In this document: positions 50,425 through 60,652 of the stretch, piece after piece
Position numbering within the stretch: the first letter of the stretch is position 1
Layout of the letters: every line of letters begins with the position of its first letter
Assembly: GCF_010614805.1 (NCBI RefSeq)
Contig: NZ_JAAFZC010000002.1
Location: forward strand, 248,001-312,000
DNA length: 64,000 bases
Direction: 5' to 3'
Source: Pseudooceanicola aestuarii
GTDB taxonomy: Bacteria > Pseudomonadota > Alphaproteobacteria > Rhodobacterales > Rhodobacteraceae
Notes under the pieces: generated by a model
The model's input: the letters and a program-made list of their open reading frames with translations, nothing else
Databases searched by the model: none
What the model was told of the DNA's origin: nothing
Program-made: the position numbers and the translations under genes

Positions 50425-50787
50425 ATGACTGATGCAAAGACCGCCATCGACGAGGTGGTGAAATCCAATGACGTCGTGCTCTACATGAAGGGCACCAAGG
50501 AAATGCCGCAATGCGGCTTCTCCTCCCGCGTGGCCGGGGTACTGAATTACATGGGCGTCGATTTCAAGGATGTGAACGTCCTGGCGGACGAGACCCTGCG
50601 CCAGGGGATCAAGGATTATTCCGATTGGCCGACAATCCCGCAGCTTTACGTCAAGGGCGAGTTCGTCGGCGGCTGCGACATCATCACCGAGATGACGCTG
50701 TCCGGGGAGCTCGACACCCTGTTCGAACAGAACAGCGTCACCTTCGACAAGGATGCCGCGGAAAAGATCCGCGCCGCCAACGGCTAA
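50425..50787 (+). CDS. grxD: Monothiol glutaredoxin (Grx4 family)
   Basis: This 120-residue monothiol glutaredoxin carries the CGFS active site (Cys30) in MKGTKEMPQCGFSSRV, with glutathione-binding elements WPTIPQLYVKGEFVGGCDI (about 68-86). In the family it forms [2Fe-2S]-bridged dimers and passes clusters on, with BolA as partner. The upstream bolA-like gene supports this. The ribosome site AAGGGGA precedes the ATG. A hairpin terminator follows at 50810. Confidence 0.95.
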   Translation: MTDAKTAIDEVVKSNDVVLYMKGTKEMPQCGFSSRVAGVLNYMGVDFKDVNVLADETLRQGIKDYSDWPTIPQLYVKGEFVGGCDIITEMTLSGELDTLFEQNSVTFDKDAAEKIRAANG

Positions 50788-50809
50788 GCCGAAGCGCAAC
50801 ACTATGAAC

Positions 50810-50840
50810 AAGGCCCCGTGGCGCTTTCCATGGGGCCTTT
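50810..50840 (+). terminator. Terminator hairpin after grxD
   Basis: A 12-bp stem with one G-T pair (50810-50821 with 50828-50839) has a 6-nt loop and a short T tract. It lies 22 bp past the grxD stop. The remaining sequence to zapA (50841-51083) holds a further 8-bp hairpin at 50945-50965 and nothing recognised. Confidence 0.7.
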
Positions 50841-51083
50841 CTCATGTCGTGCAGCTGGTCGCCCCGTGGTTTCGGGACAAGGATCCGACCGAATGCGGCC
50901 CCAACCGATCGCACGCTGCGCTGCCCTGCCCCGTCATGCCCGGATTCTGCCCCCTTCGGGCAGAAATACCACCGCGCGGAGCGCACCGCCCGTCAGGGCG
51001 GTCCTGATCCACACCGTCACAACCGATGCTTTCTCCGCTTTCAAGCTTCCCGGCCCTGCCGAGCCGAGACGCGGCAGCCGCGA

Positions 51084-51488
51084 TCAATCTTCCCGTTCGC
51101 GGGCCTTTTCCGTGACATCTGCCGCCAGGCTTTCCGCCCGGGCGGCCAGTTCGGCCAGCGTGTCGGTCACGCTGGCGGGCACCACCGGCACCTCGATCCG
51201 CTCAGGCTCGGGCGGGGGAAGGTTGCGCAGCCGCTCGACCTCCCGGTGCAGGGCGTCCAGCTGTTCCTCGGCGGCGCGCAGGCGGTCCTCGCTTCCGGCG
51301 GCACGGTCAGCCAGCATCAGCCCGGCCATCAGCAGCATCCGCCCCTCGGGGATGCGCCCCGTCGCCTCCACCACGGCCGAGGCCTCCCGGTCCAGAATGG
51401 CCGCGGCGGATTGCAGGAAATGCTCCTCGCCTTCCTGGCAGGCCACGTCGAAACTGCGGCCGCCGACCCTGATCACGACTTCGGGCAT
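51084..51488 (-). CDS. zapA: Cell division protein ZapA
   Basis: ZapA binds FtsZ filaments and promotes Z-ring bundling. The 134-residue protein starts PEVVIRVGGRSFDVACQEGEE, the family's N-terminal domain, with the MLLMAGLMLADR helix (about 51-62). A heptad-like coiled coil (about 66-90) is followed by a Pro-rich linker and an extra C-terminal helix, which makes it longer than many ZapA proteins of about 100 residues. Its ATG overlaps the stop of the upstream coiled-coil gene by one base, so the two are coupled. Confidence 0.88.
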   Translation of the reverse strand: MPEVVIRVGGRSFDVACQEGEEHFLQSAAAILDREASAVVEATGRIPEGRMLLMAGLMLADRAAGSEDRLRAAEEQLDALHREVERLRNLPPPEPERIEVPVVPASVTDTLAELAARAESLAADVTEKARERED

Positions 51489-52027
51489 TATCCGTCCTCC
51501 CCGATCGCTGCGGCCTGTGCATCATCGGCCAGCAGGGTCTGCAATTCCGTCTTGATCGCCAACGCTTCGGACTGGCTGGCGGCATGATCGGCCCGCAACC
51601 CTTCGAGTTCGGCCAGCATCGCGCGGTCGATCAGCTCAGGCTCCACCAGCCCTTCGGCATTGGCCTCCCGGAGGGCACGCACGGTTTCGCGCAACTCGTT
51701 GTTGACGCGGCGCAGGCGGACGACGGCGGTGTCCAGTTTCTCCATCATCAGGCGATGATCGGCCTCCGCCTGTTCCAGCGCGACGATGCGGTCGTTCTGG
51801 CGCGACTTGATGGCGCGCACCCGTTCCTGCAACTGGGCATTGACGACGCGCTCGTCATCCAGCGCAGCGGTCAGCCGGGCGATCTCTTCGGGATCGGCGA
51901 CGGGCGTGCCGGGCGCCTCTTCGACTACAGGCTCCGCCTGCGGGCGGTCCAAGCGGTCCACCCCCGCCGCAATCTCGTCCATTGCCGCTGTCAGGCGGCG
52001 CTGCAATTCATCCAGTGCCTCGCTCAT
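51488..52027 (-). CDS. Coiled-coil protein coupled to zapA
   Basis: I do not recognise a named family. The 179-residue protein is soluble and largely helical. A short N-terminal helix (EALDELQRRLTAAMDEIAAG), a Pro/Glu-rich linker (about 28-45) and a long coiled coil (about 48-135) with regular Leu/Val spacing are visible. The overlap with zapA (TAATG) suggests a shared role at the division site, possibly analogous to ZapB, which is also a coiled coil but much shorter. That role is inference from context only. Confidence 0.7.
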   Translation of the reverse strand: MSEALDELQRRLTAAMDEIAAGVDRLDRPQAEPVVEEAPGTPVADPEEIARLTAALDDERVVNAQLQERVRAIKSRQNDRIVALEQAEADHRLMMEKLDTAVVRLRRVNNELRETVRALREANAEGLVEPELIDRAMLAELEGLRADHAASQSEALAIKTELQTLLADDAQAAAIGEDG

Positions 52028-52445
52028 CCGGTGCCTTTCTGCCCCTCATGCCGGGCCGACCCGTAACAGGGGCCACAACCCAAACCAAACCGATCCGCAT
52101 CCGCGCGTACAACCGCACGAACCGCCGGGTCCGACACGACCTTTAGCGCAGCCCGCGCCAAAGCGGAACCGATCCAGCGAATCAAATAGCTTACGGTCCG
52201 TTCCTCAAGTGTAGCCAATCGCGCTGGAAATCCCAATCACGGGCCCAGACGCCGGGCCGGCCAAGGGCGCGATGGCGGGCTCTCGCACTTCCACCCCATT
52301 CCTTCCGGCCGACCGTTGAACCGCTCTCACCGGCAGGGTTTTGCCCGATGGTCGCTTGCCTTTCGCGGTGGGGTTGGTAAGAGCGCAGGCACCGCACAAC
52401 ACGGGCCCGCCGCCCGTGAATGCCCGTGAAAGAAGGAGTGTCCCC
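52028..52445. other. 418-bp divergent stretch between the coiled-coil gene and tkt
   Basis: It should contain the promoters of the zapA-containing pair (minus) and tkt (plus), but no convincing element was found. One GANTC site lies at 52176-52180. A short minus-strand frame ending in an ATGA overlap with the coiled-coil gene was judged unconvincing. The GTTAGCGCTAAC operator is not present. Confidence 0.4.
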
Positions 52446-54461
52446 GTGGATATCGACGCCCTGCGCAATGCCCATCCCGACCATTGGTCCCACGCCACGG
52501 CCATCCGCGCCCTGACGCTCGACGCCGTTGCCGCCGCGAATTCCGGCCATTCCGGCATGCCGATCGGCATGGCCGACGTGGCCACCGTGCTGTTCGGCAA
52601 GCACATGAAATTCGACGCCAGCCACCCGAACTGGCCCGACCGCGACCGGTTCATCCTGTCCGCCGGTCACGGCTCGATGTTGCTGTATTCCCTGTTGCAC
52701 CTGACCGGGGACGAGCAATTCCCGATCGAGGAACTGCGCAATTTCCGTCAATGGGGCGCCCGCACCGCCGGCCATCCCGAAAACTTCCTGGCCAACGGGA
52801 TTGAAACGACGACCGGACCGCTGGGCCAGGGGATTGCCAATTCCGTCGGCTTCGCCATGGCGGAGGAAATGCTGCGCGCACGCCATGGCGCCAAGGTGTT
52901 CGACCACCACACCTATGTCATTGCCGGCGACGGCTGCCTGATGGAGGGTGTCAGCCAGGAGGCCATCGCGCTGGCCGGACGGCAGAAACTGTCGCGGCTG
53001 GTCGTGTTCTGGGACAACAACAACATCACCATCGACGGCGAGGTGGGTCTGTCCGACAATACCGACCAGGTCGCCCGTTTCCAGGCCTCCAACTGGCATG
53101 TCCAGGAGATCGACGGCCACGACCCGGCGGCCATCGACGCTGCGATCACCGCGGCCAAGGCCGATGACCGCCCCTCGATGATCGCCTGCAAGACCCATAT
53201 CGCCCTGGGCCACGCCGCGCAGGATACCTCCAAGGGGCACGGCGCGCTGACCAACGAGGATCAGAACCGCGCCGCCAAGGCGGCCTGGGGCTGGGACGCC
53301 GCCACATTCGAGGTTCCCGCCGAGATCAAGGATTGGTGGGAAGAGGCCGGGCGTCGCGGCGCGAAGGCACGTTTCGCCTGGGAGGGCCGTTTCGGCGCCC
53401 TGTCCGAACGCAAGCAGACGGAAATCAACCGGATGCTGGACGGTGACATGCCGACGAAACTCGCCTCCACCATCCGGGCGCTGAAAAAGCAGGTCGCCGA
53501 AAGCCAACCCAAGGTCGCGACCCGCAAGGCCTCCGAAATGGTGCTGGAAGTGGTCAACCCGGTGCTGCCGGAAACCGTCGGCGGCTCGGCCGATCTGACC
53601 GGATCCAACAACACCAAGACCGCCGATCTGGGCGTCTTTGACGTCGACAACCGCAAGGGCCGGTTCGTGCATTGGGGTATCCGCGAACACGGCATGGCCT
53701 CGGCGATGAACGGCATGGCGCTGCACGGTGGGCTGCGGCCCTATTCCGGCACCTTCATGTGTTTCACCGATTACGCCCGCCCCGCGATGCGTCTGTCTGC
53801 GCTGATGCAGGTGCCCACGGTCTATGTCATGACCCATGACAGCATCGGCCTGGGCGAAGACGGCCCGACCCACCAGCCGGTGGAACACCTGGCCATGCTG
53901 CGCGCGACGCCCAACATGCTGGTGTTCCGCCCCGCCGACGTGACCGAAACCGCCGAGGCCTGGGAACTGGCCCTGTCGCAGAAGGGCACGCCGTCGGTCC
54001 TGTCGCTGACCCGTCAGGGCGTACCGGCGGTGCGCACGACCTACAAGTCCAAGAACATGGTCGCCCAGGGCGCCTATGTGCTGGCGGAGGCCGAGGCGAA
54101 GCGCCAGGCGATCCTGCTGGCGTCCGGCTCTGAAATCGCCATCGCGATGGAGGCCAAGGCCCTGCTGGAGGCCGAAGGGATCGGCACCCGTGTCGTCTCC
54201 ATGCCCTGCTGGGAGCTGTTCGAGATGCAGGACGAAGCGGTGCGCAAACGTGTCTTGCCCGCCGGGTCCGTGCGCGTGGGGATCGAGGCCGGGGTGCGCC
54301 AGGGTTGGGACCGCTGGCTGCTGGGCGAACGTGGCCGGGAGCACAAGTCAGCCTTTGTCGGGATGGAGGGCTTTGGCGCCTCGGCCCCGGCTGAAACGCT
54401 GTACGAGAAATTCGGGATCACCGCCGCCAATGTGGCGGAGAAGGTCAAGGGTCTGCTCTGA
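52446..54461 (+). CDS. tkt: Transketolase
   Basis: Transketolase moves two-carbon units in the pentose phosphate pathway, using thiamine diphosphate. The 671-residue protein has [19 protein letters not shown] (about 59-77), the ThDP/Mg motif GDGCLMEG (near 161) with [20 protein letters not shown], and a second-domain [18 protein letters not shown] segment (about 470-487). A GTG start at 52446 is chosen, with AAGGAG seven bases upstream; an in-frame ATG 105 bp earlier has no support. It precedes the gap genes by 2 kb, with two unrelated genes between. A T-rich terminator follows. Confidence 0.96.
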   Translation: MDIDALRNAHPDHWSHATAIRALTLDAVAAANSGHSGMPIGMADVATVLFGKHMKFDASHPNWPDRDRFILSAGHGSMLLYSLLHLTGDEQFPIEELRNFRQWGARTAGHPENFLANGIETTTGPLGQGIANSVGFAMAEEMLRARHGAKVFDHHTYVIAGDGCLMEGVSQEAIALAGRQKLSRLVVFWDNNNITIDGEVGLSDNTDQVARFQASNWHVQEIDGHDPAAIDAAITAAKADDRPSMIACKTHIALGHAAQDTSKGHGALTNEDQNRAAKAAWGWDAATFEVPAEIKDWWEEAGRRGAKARFAWEGRFGALSERKQTEINRMLDGDMPTKLASTIRALKKQVAESQPKVATRKASEMVLEVVNPVLPETVGGSADLTGSNNTKTADLGVFDVDNRKGRFVHWGIREHGMASAMNGMALHGGLRPYSGTFMCFTDYARPAMRLSALMQVPTVYVMTHDSIGLGEDGPTHQPVEHLAMLRATPNMLVFRPADVTETAEAWELALSQKGTPSVLSLTRQGVPAVRTTYKSKNMVAQGAYVLAEAEAKRQAILLASGSEIAIAMEAKALLEAEGIGTRVVSMPCWELFEMQDEAVRKRVLPAGSVRVGIEAGVRQGWDRWLLGERGREHKSAFVGMEGFGASAPAETLYEKFGITAANVAEKVKGLL

Positions 54462-54511
54462 CAGGGCCATCCGTACGTCAGGGCCCATCTGTTTTTGGTG
54501 ACGAGTACTCC

Positions 54512-54545
54512 CCCCGCCAGGCACAGCCTTGGCGGGGCTTTTTTT
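54512..54545 (+). terminator. Intrinsic terminator after tkt
   Basis: A perfect 8-bp stem CCCCGCCA/TGGCGGGG (54512-54519 with 54530-54537) is followed by seven T, 50 bp past the tkt stop. Confidence 0.88.
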
Positions 54546-54689
54546 GACGGGTGGGGCAAGTGCTACCTCCCGGCGGGGCCTTGTGGCGACGGGCAGCGCC
54601 CCTGCCCCGGCGCGCGCCCACCCGATCGTGATTGAACTTCGCGCCGCCGTTCGGCGTTCTGATCCTGACGATGACAGAAAGGACCGCCG

Positions 54690-55883
54690 ATGCCCCGCCG
54701 CCCCCTTGTGACCGCCGCCGCCCTCTCCCTGCTGGGGACACTGCCCCTTGCCGCACAGGACTTCACCCGCCAGCCGCGCAACACCGACCTGCCCCCGGCT
54801 TTCCCCGCGCAGTTCCGCGCCCCGCTGGAGGTCAGTGACATCGCCCTGCGCACGGAAACCATCGCCGATGGGCTGGTCCACCCCTGGGGGATGGAGGTTC
54901 TGCCCGACGGCGCCGGCTACCTGGTGACCGAGCGCGCGGGACGGATGCGCCACATTGCCCCGGACGGCAGTCAAAGTGACCCGATCAGCGGTCTGCCCCA
55001 GGTTGCCGCCCGCGACCAGGGCGGTCTACTGGACGTTGCCCTGGCCCCTGATTTCGTGCAAAGCCGCGAAATCTGGTGGAGCTACGCAAAACGGACCAGC
55101 GATGGCTATGTCACCGCCGCCGCCCGTGGCATCCTGGCCGAGGATTTCAGCGCCCTCACGCAGGTGGAGGAGGTCTTTGTCCAGACCCCAGCCGCCGACG
55201 TGGCCAAGCATTTCGGCTCCCGCATCGTGTTCGACACGGCCGGGCATGTCTTCATCACCACCGGGGAGCATTCGGCCCGCAAATGGCGCGGCTTGGCCCA
55301 GGAGAAGGGCGCCACCTTCGGCAAGGTTATCCGCCTTTCCCGCGACGGCACTGCCCCCGAGGACAATCCCTTTTTCAACGAGCCGGGCGCCATCGACACG
55401 ATCTGGTCCTATGGCCATCGCAACATCCAGGGCGCCACGATGATCGACGGCGCGCTATGGACCATCGAACACGGGCCGCGTGGCGGCGACGAGTTGAACC
55501 GCCCCGAGGCCGGAAAGAACTACGGCTGGCCCGTCATCACCCATGGCCAGAACTACGACGGCTCCCCCGTGGGCGCGGGCCTGTCGGAGAAGGAGGGGAT
55601 GGAACAGCCGGTCTATTTCTGGGATCCGGTGATCGCGCCTGCCGGGATGATGGTCTATGAGGGCGAGCAATTTGGCGAATGGACGGGCGATCTGCTCATC
55701 TCGTCGCTCAACCCCGGCGGCATCGTCCGCCTTGAGCTGTCGGAGGGCCGCGTCACGGCCGAGGAACGGCTGCTGATGGATCTGGGCCGCGTCCGCGATC
55801 TGGCGGTGGATGCCGACGGCAGCATTCTGGCGCTGACCGACCAGCAGAACGGCCGCCTGGTGCGGATCGCCCCGCAGCAGTGA
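54690..55883 (+). CDS. PQQ-dependent soluble sugar dehydrogenase family protein
   Basis: This 397-residue protein fits the Asd/soluble glucose dehydrogenase beta-propeller family. A signal peptide (about 1-22, ending LPLAAQ) sends it to the periplasm. Family segments include LVHPWGMEVLPDGAGYLVTE (about 61-80), DQGGLLDVALAPDF (about 110-123), WSYGHRNIQGATMID (about 233-247), HGPRGGDELNRPEAGKNYGW (about 259-278) and PVIAPAGMMVYEG, which contain the PQQ- and calcium-site residues in characterised members. The natural substrate is usually unknown. No PQQ biosynthesis genes are nearby. Confidence 0.87.
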   Translation: MPRRPLVTAAALSLLGTLPLAAQDFTRQPRNTDLPPAFPAQFRAPLEVSDIALRTETIADGLVHPWGMEVLPDGAGYLVTERAGRMRHIAPDGSQSDPISGLPQVAARDQGGLLDVALAPDFVQSREIWWSYAKRTSDGYVTAAARGILAEDFSALTQVEEVFVQTPAADVAKHFGSRIVFDTAGHVFITTGEHSARKWRGLAQEKGATFGKVIRLSRDGTAPEDNPFFNEPGAIDTIWSYGHRNIQGATMIDGALWTIEHGPRGGDELNRPEAGKNYGWPVITHGQNYDGSPVGAGLSEKEGMEQPVYFWDPVIAPAGMMVYEGEQFGEWTGDLLISSLNPGGIVRLELSEGRVTAEERLLMDLGRVRDLAVDADGSILALTDQQNGRLVRIAPQQ

Positions 55884-55905
55884 CAGGCTGACTTGAGCCT
55901 CGGAT

Positions 55906-56286
55906 TCAACCCGCAGCGCCGCCGTCGGGCCGCAGGGCAAAACGTCCCGATCCATGGGCGGCCAGCACCAGGCAGCCGCCGGCAATGGCCCAGTTCTTGA
56001 CGAAGATCGTCATCTGCCACGGATCCTCCGGCAGGAAATGAAAGACCGAGGTCACGCCGCAATAGAGCGCCAGCGCAGCCGCCACCGGCCGCACCCAAAG
56101 TCCCAGCACCAGTGCCAGCCCGGCCGCCGCGTTCCAGATCAGCGCCGGCCAGACCAACCAGCCCGGCCAGCCCAATCGCGCCAGCAGTTCCACCACCGAT
56201 CCCGGGTCACCGGCCTTCTGCGCCGCCCCGCCAAGGAACAGCAGCGCGATCAGGATGCGCCCCACCAATACCGCCGAATCCGTCAT
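55906..56286 (-). CDS. DoxX family membrane protein
   Basis: This 126-residue protein has four hydrophobic helices (about 7-24, 41-60, 64-82 and 98-115) and the family N-terminus LVGRILIALLFLGGAAQKAG. The function of most DoxX proteins is unknown; some associate with thiosulfate oxidation or redox stress. The start at 56286 follows GGAGAAAGG; a longer in-frame ATG would cross the operator region. Two of the GTTAGCGCTAAC-like sites upstream of gap1 lie within 75 bp of this start, so the carbon regulator might also touch it. Confidence 0.8.
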   Translation of the reverse strand: MTDSAVLVGRILIALLFLGGAAQKAGDPGSVVELLARLGWPGWLVWPALIWNAAAGLALVLGLWVRPVAAALALYCGVTSVFHFLPEDPWQMTIFVKNWAIAGGCLVLAAHGSGRFALRPDGGAAG

Positions 56287-56316
56287 TGCGCGCCCTTTCT
56301 CCTGCCTCCAGGGGAT

Positions 56317-56391
56317 GTTAGCGCGAACCCTCCCAAGGTCATCGGCGCGGTTAGCGCAATCATGCAGACATCCCGCCAAGTTAACGCTAAC
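56317..56391. promoter_or_regulatory. Array of three LacI-type operator copies upstream of gap1
   Basis: Relative to the palindrome GTTAGCGCTAAC, positions 56317-56328 (GTTAGCGCGAAC) and 56380-56391 (GTTAACGCTAAC) each differ once. A third copy at 56350-56361 (GTTAGCGCAATC) keeps the left half and the CG centre. Centres are 33 and 30 bp apart, roughly three helical turns. The right-hand copy is 86 bp before the gap1 start. They lie between divergent doxX and gap1. Confidence 0.65.
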
Positions 56392-56477
56392 ACATTGGAG
56401 AAAAAAGAAAATCCAGCCTTATCTTTGCCGCATCCAACCGCTATAGACACGCCAACCAGCACGATGGAGTTTGCGAC

Positions 56478-57479
<1,002 letters not shown>

Positions 57480-57501
57480 CCCCTTGATCGCAGAACATTT
57501 C

Positions 57502-57534
57502 AAAGGCGCCAGGTCTCGTCCTCGGCGCCTTTTT
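57502..57534 (+). terminator. Intrinsic terminator between the gap genes
   Basis: A perfect 9-bp stem AAAGGCGCC/GGCGCCTTT (57502-57510 with 57524-57532) ends in five T in all, 22 bp past the gap1 stop. It separates the two gap transcripts. Confidence 0.85.
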
Positions 57535-57649
57535 CCGTTTGGCCTGCGCCTGTGTGTCACCACCGGCGCCGCCTGTGCGAATGGCGTCTCCCTGCCGCTT
57601 GGCCGCCAGCACCCTGCCCCGCCACGCGACCCTCTTGCGAAGCCAGTTT

Positions 57650-57683
57650 GTTCGCGCTAACATTCGCGCGAGTTAGCGCTAAC
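57650..57683. promoter_or_regulatory. Paired LacI-type operators upstream of gap2, one perfect palindrome
   Basis: Positions 57672-57683 are the perfect palindrome GTTAGCGCTAAC. Positions 57650-57661 (GTTCGCGCTAAC) differ once. Centres are 22 bp apart, about two helical turns on the same DNA face. The perfect copy ends 44 bp before the gap2 start. The same motif precedes gap1 and zwf. Confidence 0.78.
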
Positions 57684-57727
57684 GTATCACGCGGGGCCGC
57701 TGCGGGGCGCCCCAGAAGGAGGCTCCC

Positions 57728-58726
57728 ATGACCACAATCGCCATCAACGGCTTTGGCCGGATCGGACGAAATGTCCTGCGCGCGATCCACGAAAGCGGAC
57801 GCGACGATCTGGACATCGTGGCGATCAACGATCTTTACGACACCACGACCAACGCCCATCTTCTGCGCCACGACAGCGTGCACGGGCGGTTCCCCCACAC
57901 CGTGAGCGAGGGTGCCGACTGGATCGACGCAGGGCGCGGCCGCATCCGCGTCACGGCTGAACGTGCGCTCTCGGGGTTGGATTGGCAGGGCGTGGACGTG
58001 GTGCTGGAATGCACCGGCATTTTCACCGATGGCGAGAAGGCCAAACAGCACCTGGACCAGGGCGCCGGGCGTGTCCTGATTTCGGCCCCTGGCAAGAACG
58101 TCGATCGCACCGCCGTCATGGGCGTCAACCACAAGACGCTGGAAGCCGGGGATCGCCTCGTCTCCAACGCGTCCTGCACCACCAATTGCCTGGCCCCGGT
58201 GGCCAAGGTGCTGAACGAGACCGTGGGTCTGACGCGCGGTTTCATGACCACGGTACATTCCTATACCGGCGATCAACCGACGCTGGATACCGGGCACAAG
58301 GATCTCTATCGCGCGCGGGCGGCTGCGATGTCGATGATCCCGACCTCCACCGGCGCAGCCAAGGCCGTGGGGCTGGTGCTGCCCGAACTGGCCGGGAAAC
58401 TTGACGGTGTGGCGATCCGGGTGCCCACGCCCAATGTCTCCTGCGTGGATCTGACCTTCGAGGCCGGGCGCGACACCGATGCCGAAGAGATCAACGCCGC
58501 CATGCGTGCCGCCGCCGAAGGCCCGTTGAAGGGTATTCTGGGCATCGTCGACACGCCGCTGGTGTCGGTTGATTTCAACCACGACCCCCATTCCGCCAGC
58601 TTTGCCCTGGACCAGACACGGGTCATGGACGGGCGCATGGTGCGGGTGCTGGCCTGGTACGACAATGAATGGGGGTTCTCCAATCGGATGGCCGACATGG
58701 CGGCGCAGATGGGCCTGCTGGCCTGA
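57728..58726 (+). CDS. gap: Glyceraldehyde-3-phosphate dehydrogenase, paralogue 2 (NAD-type)
   Basis: This 332-residue GAPDH has [15 protein letters not shown] (6-20), catalytic Cys150 in [26 protein letters not shown], and the phosphate-site [14 protein letters not shown]. The cofactor loop reads [16 protein letters not shown] with Asp35, the NAD-specific pattern, so this is the likely glycolytic or bifunctional enzyme. It is tandem with the first paralogue, but a terminator and two operator copies separate them, suggesting independent expression. AGAAGGAGG precedes the start. Confidence 0.96.
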   Translation: MTTIAINGFGRIGRNVLRAIHESGRDDLDIVAINDLYDTTTNAHLLRHDSVHGRFPHTVSEGADWIDAGRGRIRVTAERALSGLDWQGVDVVLECTGIFTDGEKAKQHLDQGAGRVLISAPGKNVDRTAVMGVNHKTLEAGDRLVSNASCTTNCLAPVAKVLNETVGLTRGFMTTVHSYTGDQPTLDTGHKDLYRARAAAMSMIPTSTGAAKAVGLVLPELAGKLDGVAIRVPTPNVSCVDLTFEAGRDTDAEEINAAMRAAAEGPLKGILGIVDTPLVSVDFNHDPHSASFALDQTRVMDGRMVRVLAWYDNEWGFSNRMADMAAQMGLLA

Positions 58727-58798
58727 TCCCGGCGGCCGGGGCGCCTGATAGGCGCCGCCCCGGTTGGTGGCCCGCTCCGCCCTGACCGTCAGACGCGA

Positions 58799-58825
58799 AA
58801 AAGGCGCCCTTTCGGGGCGCCTTTT
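58799..58825. terminator. Bidirectional terminator between gap2 and DUF4167 gene
   Basis: An 11-bp stem (58799-58809 with 58815-58825) has A residues on the left and T on the right, so it can work on both strands for the convergent gap2 and DUF4167 genes. Confidence 0.8.
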
Positions 58826-58889
58826 GCATACCAGGTCATGCTGCGCATCGGCGCACGAGCCGGGCGGAAGATCCGGCCGGCCGCCGCGC

Positions 58890-59585
58890 CTATTCCGCCG
58901 CCTGGGAGGATGGACCGGAGGTCTCGCCAGAGCCGCCACCCTCGGGCGTTTCGGTTTTCTTCTTGCGCGGCGCGCGTTTGCGTGGCTTGGGCTTTTCCGC
59001 CGCCTCGGGTGTTTCCACCAGCCCGCTGTCGGCATCGCCATCGATCACGGGTGCGGCGTCGGCATCAGGGTCAGGTTGCTTGGGCGCGCGGCGCTCGGAG
59101 GGTTTGCGCCCTTCTGATCGCGGGGTGCCGGAGGTGGATTTGCCGCTGCCATCACCGGAATTGGCCGCGTTGGCATTGCCGCCGTTTCCGCCATTCCCGT
59201 TCCCACCGCTGTTGCCAGCTTCGCCAGTGTCCCCGTCCGAACCGGAATTGTCCCGGTCCTGCCGTGCGGCGCGATCACGGTCGCGATCGGCCTGGCGCTG
59301 ACGGTTTTCCTGTTCCTGTTGTTCGCGGCGGGCGTCCTGGTCGCGCTGCGCCTCTCCCAACATCCGCAGGTAGTGTTCCGCGTGTTGCTGGAAATTCTCG
59401 GTCGCCACGCGATCACCGGCCAATTGGGCATCGCGCGCCAGCTGGTTGTACTTGTCGATGATCTGTTGCGGCGTGCCGCGCACCTTGCCCTCGGGGCCCG
59501 AGGAGTCAAAGACGCGGTTGACGATATTGCCAACCGAACGGTTGCGGTTGGACTTGTTCCGCGAACGTGATTTCGAAGATCTCAT
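58890..59585 (-). CDS. DUF4167 domain protein, low-complexity tail
   Basis: This 231-residue protein has a basic N-terminus (RSSKSRSRNKSNRNRS) and then the DUF4167 helical domain (about 20-80; NIVNRVFDSSGPEGKVRGTP, NFQQHAEHYLRML). The rest is disordered: an Arg/Gln/Asp stretch, a Gly/Asn-rich run (about 112-150), and an acidic/basic Pro/Lys tail. The domain is nearly restricted to alphaproteobacteria and has no defined role; the basic N-terminus suggests RNA or nucleoid binding. It follows prfA-prmC on the same strand, a conserved order in the group as I recall. Confidence 0.85.
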   Translation of the reverse strand: MRSSKSRSRNKSNRNRSVGNIVNRVFDSSGPEGKVRGTPQQIIDKYNQLARDAQLAGDRVATENFQQHAEHYLRMLGEAQRDQDARREQQEQENRQRQADRDRDRAARQDRDNSGSDGDTGEAGNSGGNGNGGNGGNANAANSGDGSGKSTSGTPRSEGRKPSERRAPKQPDPDADAAPVIDGDADSGLVETPEAAEKPKPRKRAPRKKKTETPEGGGSGETSGPSSQAAE

Positions 59586-59797
59586 ATTTCTTAATTTCCA
59601 GCCTTTTTTGCCTCAGCTGTCGCTGCTCCGCACTATGCGCCCAATCGCGCGGGGTCTGCGGGTTGCGACTGTGTCTGGCTTGGTCGCGGGGGGGAGGCCG
59701 AATAGTGGCATCCACCGCCCCGGTCTCTCTTGGATAATCATGAGTACCGCCCCGTGACAAGGGGGGAAGCGGTGTTTTCCACGCAAACCCATGCGTT

Positions 59798-60652
59798 TTA
59801 TGCGCGAATATCGGGATTTCGGAGCTTTTCCGCCGCAATGACACGATCGCGCCCGTCAAGGTCGGGCAGAACGCGCACCCGGCTCAGCCCGGCGGCGGAG
59901 AACATGGCGGCGACGGCCCCCCCCTGGGTCGGGCCGATCTCCACCAGCAGCCGCCCGCCGGGCGCGAGATGGGCCGCTGCCCCCTTGGCAATGGCGCGGT
60001 ACGCATCCAGCCCGTCACCGCCCGGGGTCAGCGCCATGCGCGGTTCATGGCCGAGTTCCGGCGACAGGCCGGCCATCTCCGTCTCCGCGATATAGGGCGG
60101 GTTGGAGACGACGAGATCCCATTGCCCTGTCACCGCCTCCCACCAGTCGGAGGGGCCGAACACGGCGCGATCCCCCAGCCCCAGCAGCACCGCATTCTGC
60201 GCCGCCACGGCCAGTGCGGCGGCGGACAGATCGACGCCGAGCCCGGTGGCCTGTGGGCGTTCGGCCAGCAGCGTCAGCAGGATGCAGCCCGACCCGGTAC
60301 CCAGATCCAGGATACGGTCGGCCGTGCCGGTCAGCGCCTCCGCCACCAGGGATTCGGTTTCGGGGCGCGGGTCCAGCACATCCGCAGTGACGCGGAAGTC
60401 GCGCCCCCAGAAGGCACGGCGACCGATCAGGTGGCTGACCGGCTCCCGCGTCAGCCGGCGGGCCAGCATCCTGTCCAGCATCTCTGCCGCCGCGGGGTCC
60501 AGCGGATCGTCCAAATGCAGCGCCAACCGGTCGCGGGCCAGGCCTGTGGCATGGGCCAGCAACCACCGCGCATCCCCCGCCGGGTCCGGGATGCCGCCTT
60601 GCGCCAACCTGCGCCGGGCCGCGTCCAGCGCGGCGCGCAGCGGCTGGGTCAT
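59798..60652 (-). CDS. prmC: Release factor glutamine methyltransferase
   Basis: PrmC methylates the Gln of the GGQ motif in release factors. The 284-residue protein has a helical N-terminal substrate domain, the SAM motif [16 protein letters not shown] (about 114-129) and the diagnostic NPPY (184-187) in [10 protein letters not shown]. Its ATG overlaps the prfA stop by four bases (ATGA), so enzyme and substrate are translated together. A 212-bp gap separates it from the DUF4167 gene. Confidence 0.95.
   Translation of the reverse strand: MTQPLRAALDAARRRLAQGGIPDPAGDARWLLAHATGLARDRLALHLDDPLDPAAAEMLDRMLARRLTREPVSHLIGRRAFWGRDFRVTADVLDPRPETESLVAEALTGTADRILDLGTGSGCILLTLLAERPQATGLGVDLSAAALAVAAQNAVLLGLGDRAVFGPSDWWEAVTGQWDLVVSNPPYIAETEMAGLSPELGHEPRMALTPGGDGLDAYRAIAKGAAAHLAPGGRLLVEIGPTQGGAVAAMFSAAGLSRVRVLPDLDGRDRVIAAEKLRNPDIRA

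Noticed and set aside
50841..51083. Possible 6S RNA gene downstream of zapA
   Set aside because: zapA is often followed by ssrS, and this region is free of genes. I could not find the closing stem and open central bubble typical of 6S RNA, and the usual ygfA-type neighbour is absent. A covariance search would settle it.
52024..52236. Minus-strand 70-codon frame whose stop overlaps the coiled-coil gene start (ATGA)
   Set aside because: It would need a TTG start without a ribosome site, has no recognisable domain, and fills a region expected to hold promoters.
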